From: Acetobacter fabarum
Lineage (GTDB): Bacteria; Pseudomonadota; Alphaproteobacteria; Acetobacterales; Acetobacteraceae
Assembly: GCF_011516925.1 (NCBI RefSeq)
Contig: NZ_WOTG01000003.1
Coordinates: forward strand, 1-64,000
Direction of reading: 5' to 3'
DNA length: 64,000 nt
The translations under genes were made by a program, and so were the position numbers. The notes below the pieces were generated by a model. It ran no database searches. It was not told the origin of the DNA and saw nothing but the letters and a program-made list of their open reading frames with translations. Positions 16,909-26,809 of this stretch are shown here, in pieces (the stretch's first letter is position 1; each line of letters begins with the position of its first letter).

Positions 16909-17487
16909 ATGTCTTTGAACAGTTCAGCTTTTCCGCCCGGGCATGTTCTGCCCGCCCAGCCTGCGGCACATGGTATTGGCAAACGCCTTATTGTTGTCAT
17001 GGGGGTTTGTGGGTCTGGTAAAACCACTATTGCCGAGGGCCTGCATAACGAACTGGGCTGGCCATGGCTGGATGCAGACACCCTGCACGATGCCAGCAGC
17101 ATTACCAAAATGCGCGATGGTATTCCCCTGACCGACACAGACCGCAAAGCATGGCTGGAGCGGTGCCACGCATGGCTCAAATCCTGCGCGGAACGCAATA
17201 CCGGTGGTATTCTGGCGTGCTCGGCACTCAAGCGTGCATATCGCACGATGCTGCGTGCACAGGGGCTGACTGTGCAGTTTGTTTATCTGCATGCAGATGA
17301 AGGAACTTTGCACACGCGCCTAAGCACACGCACAGGCCATTTTATGCCCCCCGAACAACTGCCCAACCAGTTGGAAACACTCGAACCCCCACACCCGGAC
17401 GAGGCTGCATGGTCCTTGCCAACCCTGCACCAGCCAGCAGAAACCATTGCCGAGATCATGGGTCTGCTCAAAGCCAGCAAACACTGA
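16909..17487 (+). CDS. gntK: Gluconokinase
   Basis: GntK phosphorylates gluconate with ATP to 6-phosphogluconate. The 192-residue product has the P-loop GVCGSGKTT, LDADTLHD, ITKMRDGIPLTDTDR and a lid region with STRTGHFMPP. ATG 16909 is two bases after the rpiA stop, with AAGGGA upstream. It brings gluconate made by periplasmic glucose oxidation (a PQQ dehydrogenase is encoded at 47-49 kb) into the pentose-phosphate route, which suits an acetic acid bacterium. Confidence 0.95.
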   Translation: MSLNSSAFPPGHVLPAQPAAHGIGKRLIVVMGVCGSGKTTIAEGLHNELGWPWLDADTLHDASSITKMRDGIPLTDTDRKAWLERCHAWLKSCAERNTGGILACSALKRAYRTMLRAQGLTVQFVYLHADEGTLHTRLSTRTGHFMPPEQLPNQLETLEPPHPDEAAWSLPTLHQPAETIAEIMGLLKASKH

Positions 17488-17500
17488 AAGACCGCCAGTT

Positions 17501-17728
17501 ATGGGGCATAACTACGCCAAACCACTGACCTCGGGCCAAAAAATGGAACGCCTGTTAGGCCGCATTCCCCCATCGTGGCATGTGGTGGTGGAGCGGCAGG
17601 CGGGGGAGGCCCAATGGCGGGCACTGGCCCATGCCCCCGGGCAGGATGGCGCATGGAGTGACCTCCACCCCGACCCGGCCGATGCACTGGAAGATAGCTG
17701 GCGCCGTAACCGCACGGTTACGGTCTGA
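17501..17728 (+). CDS. Hypothetical 75-residue protein
   Basis: The protein is not recognised. It starts 13 bp after the gntK stop and may be the last gene of the operon. The sequence is Trp-rich (SWHVVVERQ, AQWRALAHA, AWSDLHPDP, SWRRNRTVTV), acidic in the middle and basic at the ends, without a signal or membrane helix. The ribosome-binding site is weak. Host-like codon use and position make it plausible but unproven. Confidence 0.5.
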   Translation: MGHNYAKPLTSGQKMERLLGRIPPSWHVVVERQAGEAQWRALAHAPGQDGAWSDLHPDPADALEDSWRRNRTVTV

Positions 17729-17778
17729 CGTTAAAAACCCAATAGTTCGCCATCCGCGCATAACATGAGCCATAAAGC

Positions 17779-17985
17779 TCAGGCTTTCCGTTTTGCTGCC
17801 TGCCTGCCGGTCTGGGGTTTATTGTAAGGCTTGCCGGTCAGGGGGTTTATGCGTGCTGTGCGGGTGCGCTGGGGCGTTGGGTCTGGCACAACATAAGCCT
17901 GTATGCCCTCCACCTGCCGGGCACGGGCAAAACGCTGCGCGTGCGATAACTGCGCTGCGTAATACAGAACCCTGTCCCCCACCAT
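17779..17985 (-). CDS. Possible 68-residue basic protein
   Basis: This is a low-confidence gene. The frame from ATG 17985 encodes a very basic product ending in RINPLTGKPYNKPQTGRQAAKRKA-like sequence, which looks like a protein tail and not a random shadow. It is convergent with the small gene at 17501-17728 and no clear Shine-Dalgarno site was found. The same frame stays open upstream under the binding-protein gene, where it reads as nonsense. Confidence 0.35.
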   Translation of the reverse strand: MVGDRVLYYAAQLSHAQRFARARQVEGIQAYVVPDPTPQRTRTARINPLTGKPYNKPQTGRQAAKRKA

Positions 17986-18111
17986 AACACTATGTTTGCG
18001 CACGCTCTGCCGCCTTCTGCTGGTATGGCTGCGGGGCTTTTGCCTCCCCCGCCGATGTGGCTTGCAAGCCGCCTGTCCATATTTTAATATATCTGAAATT
18101 AGGATAAGCGC

Positions 18112-19146
18112 ATGACCTTCCACCGCCCCAGATATTTCAGCCTGCCACGCATTATGGCAGCCATGGCTGCAAGCCTCGCTTTTTGCGCTCCCCTGCACGC
18201 ACAGGCCCGCCTTGTAACAGATATGAGTGGCGCAACGGTCGAGATCAAGGATGGCGCCCCCCCCATTGCCGACCTGTGGTTTGCCCATAACGAAATAAGC
18301 GTCATGCTGGGTGCGGCACCGCGCATACGGGTCACGGCGGAAAATCCGGGCGATAATCCCTGGCTTTTCAAAATTTCTCCCGTTCTGTACATGGCGCATA
18401 TGGGTGTCAAACCCGATACGGCCAGCGCGGAATACCTGCTGGCCAACAGAATTGGCCTGACATTTGTGCCCACCAAAGCCAAGGCAGAAGAGCTCAGGCG
18501 CGCAGGCGTGGCAGCCCTTGCTGCCGAATACAAGACCATGCCAGACCTGCTGAGTTCGCTGGACATGAGTGCCGAGGCCATTGGCACGCAGGAGGCCCAT
18601 AATACCGCCAAGCGTTACCGCCAGGAAATGGAGCGTGTGCTGGAGCTGCTCAAGTTCCGCACGGCACAGGTTCCTGCGACCGAGCGCCCGCGCGTGCTCC
18701 ACATTGCCCGTTTTTCCCCCCTGCAGATTGATGGGCAGAAAACCCTGATTGATGCCTGGATTCAGGCCGCCGGGGGCATCAACGCCGCAAAAATTGCAGG
18801 CAATCACCGGCCAGTCAGCTTTGAGCAGATCGCTGTGTGGAACCCCGATGTGGTTATTGTGGATTCCGCCGCCGGGGAACTACCCGAATCTTCCCCCCTG
18901 CGTACGCTCAACGCATTCCAGCAGCAAAAATGGTGGACCAACCCCAAAGGGGTATTTGCGTGGGACCGCTACGGCTGCGAGGCCCTGCTACAGGTCCAGT
19001 GGGTTGCAAAAAAACTCCACCCCACCTTGTTCGCGGACCTGGATATACGGACCGCACTGCGCAATTTTTACAATATCTTCTTCCGCTACCATCTGAGCGA
19101 GGATGATATTTCGCGCATTCTGGCAGCACAGCCCCCTGCCCCATAA
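18112..19146 (+). CDS. TroA/BtuF-like periplasmic binding protein
   Basis: This is a predicted exported substrate-binding protein of the helical-backbone class (Fe-siderophore, haem or cobalamin ABC systems). The 344 residues start with a signal peptide ending near APLHAQA (about residue 30). The two lobes are visible as ADLWFAHNEISVML and FEQIAVWNPDVVIVDS, followed by the C-terminal KGVFAWDRYGCEALLQVQW. No permease or ATPase gene is adjacent, so it is either an orphan receptor or works with a distant transporter. The ligand cannot be told from the sequence. Confidence 0.8.
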   Translation: MTFHRPRYFSLPRIMAAMAASLAFCAPLHAQARLVTDMSGATVEIKDGAPPIADLWFAHNEISVMLGAAPRIRVTAENPGDNPWLFKISPVLYMAHMGVKPDTASAEYLLANRIGLTFVPTKAKAEELRRAGVAALAAEYKTMPDLLSSLDMSAEAIGTQEAHNTAKRYRQEMERVLELLKFRTAQVPATERPRVLHIARFSPLQIDGQKTLIDAWIQAAGGINAAKIAGNHRPVSFEQIAVWNPDVVIVDSAAGELPESSPLRTLNAFQQQKWWTNPKGVFAWDRYGCEALLQVQWVAKKLHPTLFADLDIRTALRNFYNIFFRYHLSEDDISRILAAQPPAP

Positions 19147-19235
19147 GCCAGCGCAATAGCAGGCTGCCCCATAAGCGGTATGGCATTCATACATCTTATT
19201 GGACGCCCTGCCCCCATGCTGTTATGCCATGCAGC

Positions 19236-21005
19236 ATGACAGCGTTGCTGGAACACCTGCGCTCCCATAAGACGCCAGCCCGGTGGCTTGCGGCCCTGCG
19301 GGCACTGGTGCGCACGGATTCGCTCTGGCTGCTTGTTCTGGGGGCCATAACCGGCGTGCTGGCAGGGCTGGCCGTAAGCCTGATCACCTTTACCACCCTG
19401 CTCGCCCATAATCTGCTGGCTCCCGGTTACAAGCGTCTGTCCGGGCTGGAGCATGTGGCTCCCTGGCGCGCCCTGCTGGTACCAGCCATTGGTGGCCTGC
19501 TGCTGGGGCTTTGGCATTACACCTTGCAACGCCACAACCGCCACAGACCGGTTGACCCGATCGAGGCCAATGCCCTGCATGGGGGGCGCATGTCCCTGCG
19601 GGATAGCCTGATTGTAACGGGGCAGACCATTCTTTCCAACGGCTGTGGTATTTCTCTTGGGCTGGAAGCCGGATTTACCCAGATTGGCGCGGCCTTTGGC
19701 TCGCGCATCGGGCGCAACCTGCGCATGCACCGGGCTGATGTACGCCTGCTTGTGGGGTGTGGCGCAGCCGGGGCCATTGGTGGCGCTTTTGATGCCCCCC
19801 TCGCAGGGGCATTTTACGCATTTGAACTGATTATAGGTTCCTACGCTTTTCCCCTGCTGGCCCCGGTTGCCTGCGCCTCCTTATGTGCGCTGGCTGTTGT
19901 GCATCTGACGGGGGAAACACTCCCCGCCATTACCATGACCATTCCGCAGGATATTCCAGCACTGGCCTACCCCCTTCTGACGGTGCTGGGGGGCATTTCC
20001 GCCCTGATCGGCGTTGCACTCATGAAAAGTGCCGCCTACGCGGAACAGATTTTTGCGGTGTGCATCAAACCCCTGTGGCTGCGGCCCATGGTGGGGGGGC
20101 TGCTGGTCGGCGGGCTGGCCATTATATCCCCCACCGTTCTGTCTTCGGGCCATATTGCCATGCGGGCGGGGCTGGTCAGCCCCCCCCTGTTCTGGGCCGC
20201 ATTGGGGCTTTTGCTGCTCAAGGCGGCCGCCTCTACCCTCTCAATCGGGTCGGGGTTCAGGGGGGGACTGTTTTTTGCCTCGCTTTATCTGGGGGTGCTG
20301 ACCGGGGCCGCTTTTGCCAGTGTGGTTGCTCCTGTTATGGATCTTTCTCTGGGGCTGTGCACGATTGCAGGCATGTGCGCGCTGGCCACCGCCATTATTG
20401 GCGGACCGCTGACCATGATCCTGCTCACGCTGGAAACCACCCACAGCGCCAACCTGACCGCCGCCGTAGCCCTGACTGCCCTTGTTGCCTCCTTTACGGT
20501 CAAACGCATTTTTGGCTACTCCTTCGCCACATGGCGCTTCCACCTGCGGGGAGAAAATATTCGCTCCGGTGTAGATGTGGGGTGGATGCGCACCTTAACC
20601 GTAGGCCGCATGATGCGCACGGAGCTGGATACGCTAGCCGCAGACACAACCGTTGCTACGGCCCGCACAAACTTTGCCGGGCGCATGCCCCGCTATATCG
20701 TGCTGCACAATGGCCAGAACCATTACGCCGGACTGCTGGAAAGCAACCTGATCCAGTCTATTACCATTGCCCCCGACCAGCCCCTTTCCGCTCTGGTGGA
20801 GCATGACGGGGAAGTGCTTTCCCCCGATTTTTCAATCGGGCATGCCGTCGCCGCCTTTGAGCGCACAACCCGCCCGGCACTGGCCGTAACAGACAGGGAA
20901 GGCCATGTGCTGGGTATTCTCAGCGAGCGTTACGTCCTGCGCCGTTACGCGGAAGAACTCGAACGCACCCGCCGCGAACTGGCGGGGGAAAAACACGGCA
21001 AATAA
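19236..21005 (+). CDS. ClC-family chloride channel/antiporter with CBS region
   Basis: This inner-membrane protein of 589 residues belongs to the ClC family (Cl-/H+ antiport or channel). About ten membrane helices fill residues 25-430, and a C-terminal cytoplasmic part (about 450-585: VGRMMRTELDTL, PALAVTDREGHVLGIL) looks like a CBS pair. The canonical filter GREGP reads GLEAG here (ISLGLEAGFTQIG): the gating Glu is kept while Arg, Gly and Pro are changed. The later filter reads SGFRGGLFFASL in place of the usual GGIFAP form. ATG 19236 or 19224 may start translation; neither has a strong Shine-Dalgarno site. Confidence 0.85.
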   Translation: MTALLEHLRSHKTPARWLAALRALVRTDSLWLLVLGAITGVLAGLAVSLITFTTLLAHNLLAPGYKRLSGLEHVAPWRALLVPAIGGLLLGLWHYTLQRHNRHRPVDPIEANALHGGRMSLRDSLIVTGQTILSNGCGISLGLEAGFTQIGAAFGSRIGRNLRMHRADVRLLVGCGAAGAIGGAFDAPLAGAFYAFELIIGSYAFPLLAPVACASLCALAVVHLTGETLPAITMTIPQDIPALAYPLLTVLGGISALIGVALMKSAAYAEQIFAVCIKPLWLRPMVGGLLVGGLAIISPTVLSSGHIAMRAGLVSPPLFWAALGLLLLKAAASTLSIGSGFRGGLFFASLYLGVLTGAAFASVVAPVMDLSLGLCTIAGMCALATAIIGGPLTMILLTLETTHSANLTAAVALTALVASFTVKRIFGYSFATWRFHLRGENIRSGVDVGWMRTLTVGRMMRTELDTLAADTTVATARTNFAGRMPRYIVLHNGQNHYAGLLESNLIQSITIAPDQPLSALVEHDGEVLSPDFSIGHAVAAFERTTRPALAVTDREGHVLGILSERYVLRRYAEELERTRRELAGEKHGK

Positions 21006-21126
21006 CCCGGCAACCGCCTGCCTCCGCGCCACGTAGCACGGACGTGATCGCCCGGCCTCTTTTGCCCCGCACGGCTACCCCCCATAATAACAGGGTCTGA
21101 TTGTTATCAAAAACCGGCGGTGTCCC

Positions 21127-22152
21127 ATGCCTGCTGCACCTGTTGTTCCATCCTCCATGCAAGCAATCTGCTTTACCGAACCCGGAGAGCCAGACGTTTT
21201 GCACCTTGAAACCCTACAGGTTCCCCAACCCGGCCGGGGGGAAGTGCTGGTACGCGTCATGGCCGCAGGCGTTAACCGCCCCGACCTTATGCAGCGCAAG
21301 GGACTTTACCCCCCTCCGCCCGGAGCCTGCCCCCGGCTTGGGCTGGAAATAGCGGGCGAAGTGGTCGCCTGTGGCCTGCCACAGGAGGGCACCCCCATGC
21401 CCGAACCCGGCAGCCGTGTATGCGCCTTAACCAATGGCGGCGGCTATGCGCAGTACTGCCTTGTGCCCGCAGGCCAGTGCCTGCCATGGCCCAAGGGTTT
21501 TAATGCCGAGCAGGCCGCCGCACTGCCGGAAACCTATTTTACCGTCTGGTCCAACCTGTTCATGCCGACCATGCCCGAACCCGGTGCACGGGTGCTGATC
21601 CATGGCGGCACCAGCGGTATTGGTACAACGGCCATTCAGCTTGTCAAAGCCTTTGGCGGGCAGGCTTTTGCAACCGCTGGCACAGATGAAAAATGCGCCC
21701 TGTGCACGGAGCTGGGGGCCACTGCCATTAACTACCGCACAGAAGATTTTTTAACCCGTATTCGCGAACTGACCCACGATCAGGGCGTGAACATTATTCT
21801 GGACATGATTGGCGGCGCGTACTTCAACCGCAACCTCAAATCCCTCACGCTTGATGGCCGGCTGGTCATTATTGCCCTTCAGGGAGGAGCCAAGGCGGAA
21901 CAGGCCGATCTGGCCCGGATTATGACCCGCCGCCTGACCGTAACAGGTAGCAGCCTGCGCCCCAGAGACAGCGCCAACAAGGCCCGCATTGCCCGCGAAC
22001 TGCATGAGCGGGTATGGCCCCTGCTGGACCGGGGGAGCATAAAACCGCTTATCCATGCCACCTTCCCGCTCGCACAGGCCAATCAGGCGCACAAGGCGCT
22101 GGAGGAAGGTAACCACATTGGCAAAATTGTCTTAACGGTCTCCCCCGCCTAA
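21127..22152 (+). CDS. NAD(P)H-quinone oxidoreductase, PIG3/Qor family
   Basis: This zinc-free medium-chain reductase of 341 residues is related to PIG3 and quinone reductases. Seen are the N-terminal GroES-like domain (VLVRVMAAGVNRPDLMQRKGLYPPP), and the Rossmann domain with VLIHGGTSGIGTTAIQL and LDMIGGAYFNRNL. The RPDLMQRKGLYPPP segment is characteristic of PIG3 members. It probably reduces quinones or enals with NADPH in the cytosol. An internal ATG at 21157 is an alternative start. YggS follows after 63 bp. Confidence 0.88.
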   Translation: MPAAPVVPSSMQAICFTEPGEPDVLHLETLQVPQPGRGEVLVRVMAAGVNRPDLMQRKGLYPPPPGACPRLGLEIAGEVVACGLPQEGTPMPEPGSRVCALTNGGGYAQYCLVPAGQCLPWPKGFNAEQAAALPETYFTVWSNLFMPTMPEPGARVLIHGGTSGIGTTAIQLVKAFGGQAFATAGTDEKCALCTELGATAINYRTEDFLTRIRELTHDQGVNIILDMIGGAYFNRNLKSLTLDGRLVIIALQGGAKAEQADLARIMTRRLTVTGSSLRPRDSANKARIARELHERVWPLLDRGSIKPLIHATFPLAQANQAHKALEEGNHIGKIVLTVSPA

Positions 22153-22215
22153 AAGGAAAGATACAAGAGCAGGGGCAACCCTGCCTTTCCGTTTTGCAAG
22201 CACTTCCGGGGCCCC

Positions 22216-22914
22216 ATGGATACGTCTCTCCCTTCCGCCACGTCCAGCATTGCCGATCGGCTTTGCGCCGTGCGCCGCAGCATGCACGCCGCAGCCCTTG
22301 CCGCCGGGCGCGACCCGGCTGAGGTGACTCTGGTGGCCGTCTCCAAATTCCACCCCCTGCAAAGCGTGCAGGAGGCTCTTGCCGCGGGGCAGTGCGTGTT
22401 TGGTGAAAACCGGGTGCAGGAGGCCACAGCCAAGTTCCCGCCCCTGCGGGCCGCCAACCCCGACCTGCGGCTGCACCTGATTGGGGGCCTACAGACCAAC
22501 AAGGCGCGCGATGCAGTCCGCATTGCCGATATGATTGAAAGCCTCGACCGCCCCGCACTGGTGGATGCCATTGCCCGTGCGGCAGATGCGCAGGGCCGGC
22601 TGCCCGACCTGCTGGTGGAGGTCAACACAGGCGATGAACCCCAGAAGTTTGGTGTGCCAAAAGAAGAGGCCGATGCGTTTATACGCCTGTGCCAGAAACG
22701 ATTTGGCCCATCCCTGCGGGGGTTGATGTGCATCCCCCCTGCAGAGCAGAATCCGGTCCCACATTTTCAGCTCCTGCGCAGTATGGCCCAGACCCATGGC
22801 CTGCCTGTGCTGTCCATGGGCATGTCGGCCGATTTTGAGCAGGCCATTGCGCACGGTGCCACCCTTGTACGGGTTGGCAGCGCCATATTTGGCCCACGCC
22901 CGGCACTAGCCTGA
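22216..22914 (+). CDS. yggS: YggS/PLPBP pyridoxal-phosphate homeostasis protein
   Basis: This 232-residue single-domain PLP protein has the alanine-racemase N-terminal barrel fold. It keeps free PLP and amino-acid pools balanced and has no known catalytic turnover. The PLP-binding Lys is in VAVSKFHPL (about residue 40), followed by FGENRVQEA, LHLIGGLQTNK, LVEVNTGDEPQKFGV and LSMGMSADFEQAI. ATG 22216 is the natural start. Confidence 0.94.
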   Translation: MDTSLPSATSSIADRLCAVRRSMHAAALAAGRDPAEVTLVAVSKFHPLQSVQEALAAGQCVFGENRVQEATAKFPPLRAANPDLRLHLIGGLQTNKARDAVRIADMIESLDRPALVDAIARAADAQGRLPDLLVEVNTGDEPQKFGVPKEEADAFIRLCQKRFGPSLRGLMCIPPAEQNPVPHFQLLRSMAQTHGLPVLSMGMSADFEQAIAHGATLVRVGSAIFGPRPALA

Positions 22915-23035
22915 ACGGCCCATTCTCAATAATGGTAGCCGGTATGCCTTGCCTCTGGCACTCTGCGCACTTTATGCAGGGCATCCTAGAATTTCTTTTT
23001 TCTTCTTCTGCCCCTGACGCGGAGCCAGAAATGCC

Positions 23036-25027
23036 ATGACCGACGCCGACAGTACAACGCCCAAAGGTTCCGCCCCGGCTCCGGGCGAGACGCCCCAGAC
23101 CACCGGAGCACCAGAACCACGGCGGATTGCCGAGTTCGACGCGGATCAACCACAACATGCCATGGCACCCGTAGGCTTTGCTGCCCTGCTGAGCGTGCTG
23201 GGTGTTGTTTATGGTGATATTGGCACAAGCCCGCTTTACGCCTTTCGGTCCACGGTGGAGGTCATTTCTGACCACCACAAAGTGGAACCGTGGGAAATCA
23301 TGGGGGTTGCCAGCCTTATCTTCTGGACCCTGATCCTGATCGTGACCGTTAAATATGTGCTGCTCATCATGCGGGCAGACCATAATGGCGAGGGCGGTAT
23401 TCTGGCGATCATGTCCCTGGCCCAACGCGTAACCACCAGCACGCGAACGCGGCTGGTGCTTGGTATGGTCGGGATTATTGGCACCTGTCTGTTTTTTGGG
23501 GATGGCATTATTACCCCCGCCATTTCCGTGCTTTCAGCCATCGAAGGGGTGGAAGTCAGTATTCCCGCAGCGCACGAGGTGGTTATCCCGGTTGCCATAC
23601 TGGTCATTATCAGCCTGTTTAGCGTGCAATGGGTGGGTACGGGCCGGGTGGGCACCATATTTGGCCCGGTGATGCTGCTCTGGTTTGGTACGCTGGGTAC
23701 GCTCGGCGTTATCGAGATCATGCACCACCCGCATATTCTGCTCTCCCTCTCCCCCACCTATGCGCTGGAGTTCGTGTTTTACCACGGCAAACTCTCCTTT
23801 CTGGCTCTTGGGGCGGTTGTGCTGTGCGTAACCGGGGCAGAGGCGCTGTATGCGGATATGGGGCATTTTGGCCGCGCTCCCATCCGCTACGCATGGCTGT
23901 TTTTTGTGCTGCCCATGCTGGTACTGAACTATTTTGGGCAGGCCGCACTGGTTATTGCAGACCCCAAGGCGCTGGCTAACCCGTTCTTCCTGCTATGCCC
24001 GCACTGGATGCAGGGACCAATGGTGGTGCTGTCCACACTGGCAACGGTTATTGCCAGCCAAGCCGGGATTTCGGGCGGGTTCTCGCTCTGCCGCCAGCTT
24101 ATTCAGCTCGGTTACATGCCGCGCCTGCGCATTACCCACACCAATGCGGAAGAAGAAGGCCAGATCTATCTGCCCGACTTCAACCGCTTCCTTGCTGTGG
24201 GTGCCGTGCTGCTGGTGCTGGCCTTCCGCAGTTCGGATGCTCTGGCCTCGGCCTACGGCATTGCGGTTACGGGCACGTTTATCTGCACCTCCATTCTGGC
24301 CATTGCGGTCTTTCGCAAGCACTTCAACTGGCCCGCATGGCAGGTTGGCATGGTGTTTGGTGGCTTTTTGCTGCTCGATGGCACGTTCTTTACCGCCAAT
24401 GCGCTCAAAATCCCTGATGGCGGGTGGGTACCCGTAATGCTCGGCTGCGTGCTGACACTGATGATGACGACATGGAAAAAGGGCCGCGGTCTTATTATTG
24501 CCCGCCAGCGGCAGGACAGCCTGCCCATGGGCTCCTTTATTGCCCGTCTGCCCCAGTCGCGCACCATTATCCGCGTGCCGGGCATGGCCGTGTTCATGAC
24601 CAGCACGCCCGACTTTGTGCCGCCCTGCCTGCTGCATAACCTGCGCCACAACAAGATCCTGCATGACCACGTGCTGTTTGTAACCGTGCAGAACCTTGAC
24701 CAGCCGGAAGCCGAACGTGGCCACCGCGTAACGGTGGAAGAACTGGCACCGGATGTGTACCGGGTCATCCTGCGCTACGGCTTTATGGAAATGCCCAACA
24801 TCCCCCGCGCGCTGGAAGAGCTCAAAGCCAATGGGGTGGACTTTGATGCCCTTCAGGCCTCGTACTTCACATCGCGCGAACTGGTCACACGTTCCTCGGT
24901 GCCGCGCATGTCGCGGTGGCGGATGTCCATCTTCCTGTTCATGCTGCGTAACTCGACTTCGAGCATGGAGTTCTTCCGTATTCCGCCCGATCGCGTGGTG
25001 GAACTGGGCGTAAAGGTAGCCATCTGA
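23036..25027 (+). CDS. kup: Kup-type potassium uptake transporter
   Basis: This inner-membrane K+/H+ symporter has 663 residues with a disordered N-terminus of about 45 residues. Twelve membrane helices follow, starting at [19 protein letters not shown], the family signature, with [16 protein letters not shown] and a soluble C-terminal domain from about 500 ([21 protein letters not shown]). The length is typical of the family. The hemW GTG start is 4 bp after its stop, so the two are probably cotranscribed. Confidence 0.95.
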   Translation: MTDADSTTPKGSAPAPGETPQTTGAPEPRRIAEFDADQPQHAMAPVGFAALLSVLGVVYGDIGTSPLYAFRSTVEVISDHHKVEPWEIMGVASLIFWTLILIVTVKYVLLIMRADHNGEGGILAIMSLAQRVTTSTRTRLVLGMVGIIGTCLFFGDGIITPAISVLSAIEGVEVSIPAAHEVVIPVAILVIISLFSVQWVGTGRVGTIFGPVMLLWFGTLGTLGVIEIMHHPHILLSLSPTYALEFVFYHGKLSFLALGAVVLCVTGAEALYADMGHFGRAPIRYAWLFFVLPMLVLNYFGQAALVIADPKALANPFFLLCPHWMQGPMVVLSTLATVIASQAGISGGFSLCRQLIQLGYMPRLRITHTNAEEEGQIYLPDFNRFLAVGAVLLVLAFRSSDALASAYGIAVTGTFICTSILAIAVFRKHFNWPAWQVGMVFGGFLLLDGTFFTANALKIPDGGWVPVMLGCVLTLMMTTWKKGRGLIIARQRQDSLPMGSFIARLPQSRTIIRVPGMAVFMTSTPDFVPPCLLHNLRHNKILHDHVLFVTVQNLDQPEAERGHRVTVEELAPDVYRVILRYGFMEMPNIPRALEELKANGVDFDALQASYFTSRELVTRSSVPRMSRWRMSIFLFMLRNSTSSMEFFRIPPDRVVELGVKVAI

Positions 25028-25031
25028 GCGC

Positions 25032-26186
25032 GTGCAGCACGAACCACTCGCCCTTTACATCCACTGGCCGTTCTGTCTGGCCAAATGCCCGTACTGTGAC
25101 TTCAACTCCCATGTACGCGAGCATATTCCGCAGGCCCGGTTTGCCAAGGCACTCCGGGCCGAGCTGGCGCACGATGCCGCACGGCTGGGCCGCCGGAAGC
25201 TGACATCCATCTTCTTTGGCGGCGGCACACCCTCGCTCATGGCGCCAGAAACCGTGGCAGCCCTGATAGAAGATGCCCGCACCCTGTTTGACGCAGCTCC
25301 GGACATGGAGATCACGCTGGAAGCCAACCCGACCAGTGTGGAGGCCGGGCGGCTACACCAGTTCCGTCAGGCGGGTATCAACCGTGTCTCCCTTGGCATT
25401 CAGGCGCTAGAGGACCGGGCTCTTGCCTTTCTGGGCCGGGAGCATTCCGCGGCACAGGCCCGCGCGGCGCTGGAGACAGCACGCAGCCTGTTCCCCCGCC
25501 TGACATTTGACCTGATCTACGCCCGGCCAGAGCAGAGCATTGCCGCATGGCGGCAGGAACTGGCCACGGCCCTGCAACTGGCGGATGACCACCTTTCCCT
25601 CTACCAGCTCACAATCGAGCCGGGCACGCGGTTTGAAGCCCTCTACCGCCAAGGCACGTTTACCCTGCCCGACAGTGATACAGCCGCCGCCCTGTACGAA
25701 ACCACGGCCGAACTCACACAGGCCCACGGCATGGCGGCGTATGAAGTGTCCAACTACGCGCGCCCCGGCAGCGAGAGCCAGCACAACCTGACCTACTGGC
25801 GGTATGGAGATTATCTGGGCATTGGCCCGGGGGCACATGGCCGCCTGAGCTTTGGCAATGCGCTCAAGGCCACACGCCGCCACCGTGCGCCCGAACCCTG
25901 GGCCGAACGGGTGGAACACACAGGCACCGGCCAGACATCGGAAGAAGACCTCACACCCCATGACCGTGCGCAGGAAATGCTGCTGATGGGCCTACGTGTG
26001 CATGAGGGTATTCATCTGGCCCGTTTTGTAGCCCGCACCGGCATGGAACTGGACAACGCCGTGGACCAGACCATTCTGGCGCAGGCACTGCGCGAAGGCT
26101 ACCTGATACGCGACGACCAGACACTCCGCGCCACAGCAGAAGGCAGGCTGCGGCTTGAGGCCCTTTTGGCCGCTCTTGTGCTCTAA
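25032..26186 (+). CDS. hemW: HemW-like radical SAM haem chaperone
   Basis: HemW is a radical-SAM relative of coproporphyrinogen III dehydrogenase that binds haem and is thought to deliver it to membrane proteins. The 384-residue product has the C-x3-C-x2-C cluster motif (FCLAKCPYCDF), FFGGGTPSL, EANPTSVE and GINRVSLGIQA, and ends in the HemN C-terminal domain. It starts with GTG at 25032, four bases after kup. A bd oxidase and bacterioferritin elsewhere in the window are possible haem users, which is inference. Confidence 0.9.
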   Translation: MQHEPLALYIHWPFCLAKCPYCDFNSHVREHIPQARFAKALRAELAHDAARLGRRKLTSIFFGGGTPSLMAPETVAALIEDARTLFDAAPDMEITLEANPTSVEAGRLHQFRQAGINRVSLGIQALEDRALAFLGREHSAAQARAALETARSLFPRLTFDLIYARPEQSIAAWRQELATALQLADDHLSLYQLTIEPGTRFEALYRQGTFTLPDSDTAAALYETTAELTQAHGMAAYEVSNYARPGSESQHNLTYWRYGDYLGIGPGAHGRLSFGNALKATRRHRAPEPWAERVEHTGTGQTSEEDLTPHDRAQEMLLMGLRVHEGIHLARFVARTGMELDNAVDQTILAQALREGYLIRDDQTLRATAEGRLRLEALLAALVL

Positions 26187-26230
26187 CTCCGGCAGGGTGT
26201 TCCATACCTGACCACCACCATGTGAGGGAC

Positions 26231-26662
26231 ATGATAAACCTGATCAAACTTGTTGTTGGTGTTTCCTCGCTAGATGAGCTGGCGGAACGCCAGCGTTTAC
26301 CCGCCAACCAGCGCCGCCACCCCGGCAGCGGCACAATGCTGCCTGTTGTGCACACACGGACTTTTCCCAAGCAGGCGGCAGCACTGCTCCAGGGTGGTTC
26401 ACTTTACCGGGTTATTGCGGGGCTTATTCTGTGCCGCCAGCGCCTTGTGGACATTCAGCCCGAAACACGGGCCGATGGCACAAATGGCACATTGCTTTTT
26501 ATCGACCCCACCATCATCCGGGTGGAAGCCCGCGCCCTGCGCCCTTTTCAGGGCTGGCGGTACCTGAACCCGGCTGACGCACCGCCCGACCTGAGCAGCA
26601 GCGCGCGGCATGACGACCTTCCCCCCGCGCTACAAAAGGAACTGACCCTACTTGGGTTATAA
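26231..26662 (+). CDS. DUF1489 family protein
   Basis: This 143-residue alphaproteobacterial protein of unknown function is recognised by its start MINLIKLVVGVSSLDELA and by TLLFIDPTIIRVE and PFQGWRYL. There is no signal or membrane segment. ATG 26231 has GAGGG just upstream; a GTG at 26222 in frame is less likely. It lies between hemW and tRNA-Glu. Confidence 0.75.
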   Translation: MINLIKLVVGVSSLDELAERQRLPANQRRHPGSGTMLPVVHTRTFPKQAAALLQGGSLYRVIAGLILCRQRLVDIQPETRADGTNGTLLFIDPTIIRVEARALRPFQGWRYLNPADAPPDLSSSARHDDLPPALQKELTLLGL

Positions 26663-26761
26663 GGCAGCCCCAACCCGGCATGGAACAGCGCGCCTGCATG
26701 GGGGAATGTCAGGGCGTTGGCCCCTCGTTTAAAAAAAAATGCACAAATGTCATTTAGTTGC

Positions 26762-26790
26762 TTGACGCTCCGTACATTCCACTCTAAACA
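26762..26790 (+). promoter_or_regulatory. Promoter of tRNA-Glu
   Basis: TTGACG at 26762-26767 and TAAACA at 26785-26790 are separated by 17 bp, a sigma-70-like arrangement 20 bp before the mature tRNA start. Confidence 0.6.
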
Positions 26791-26809
26791 GCGGCTCAAC
26801 AACGCCTCT

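Noticed and set aside
18112-19146. Cobalamin uptake role for the binding protein through the riboswitch
   Set aside because: The riboswitch is 12 kb away and controls another gene; nothing in the 18.0-kb leader looks like a B12 element.
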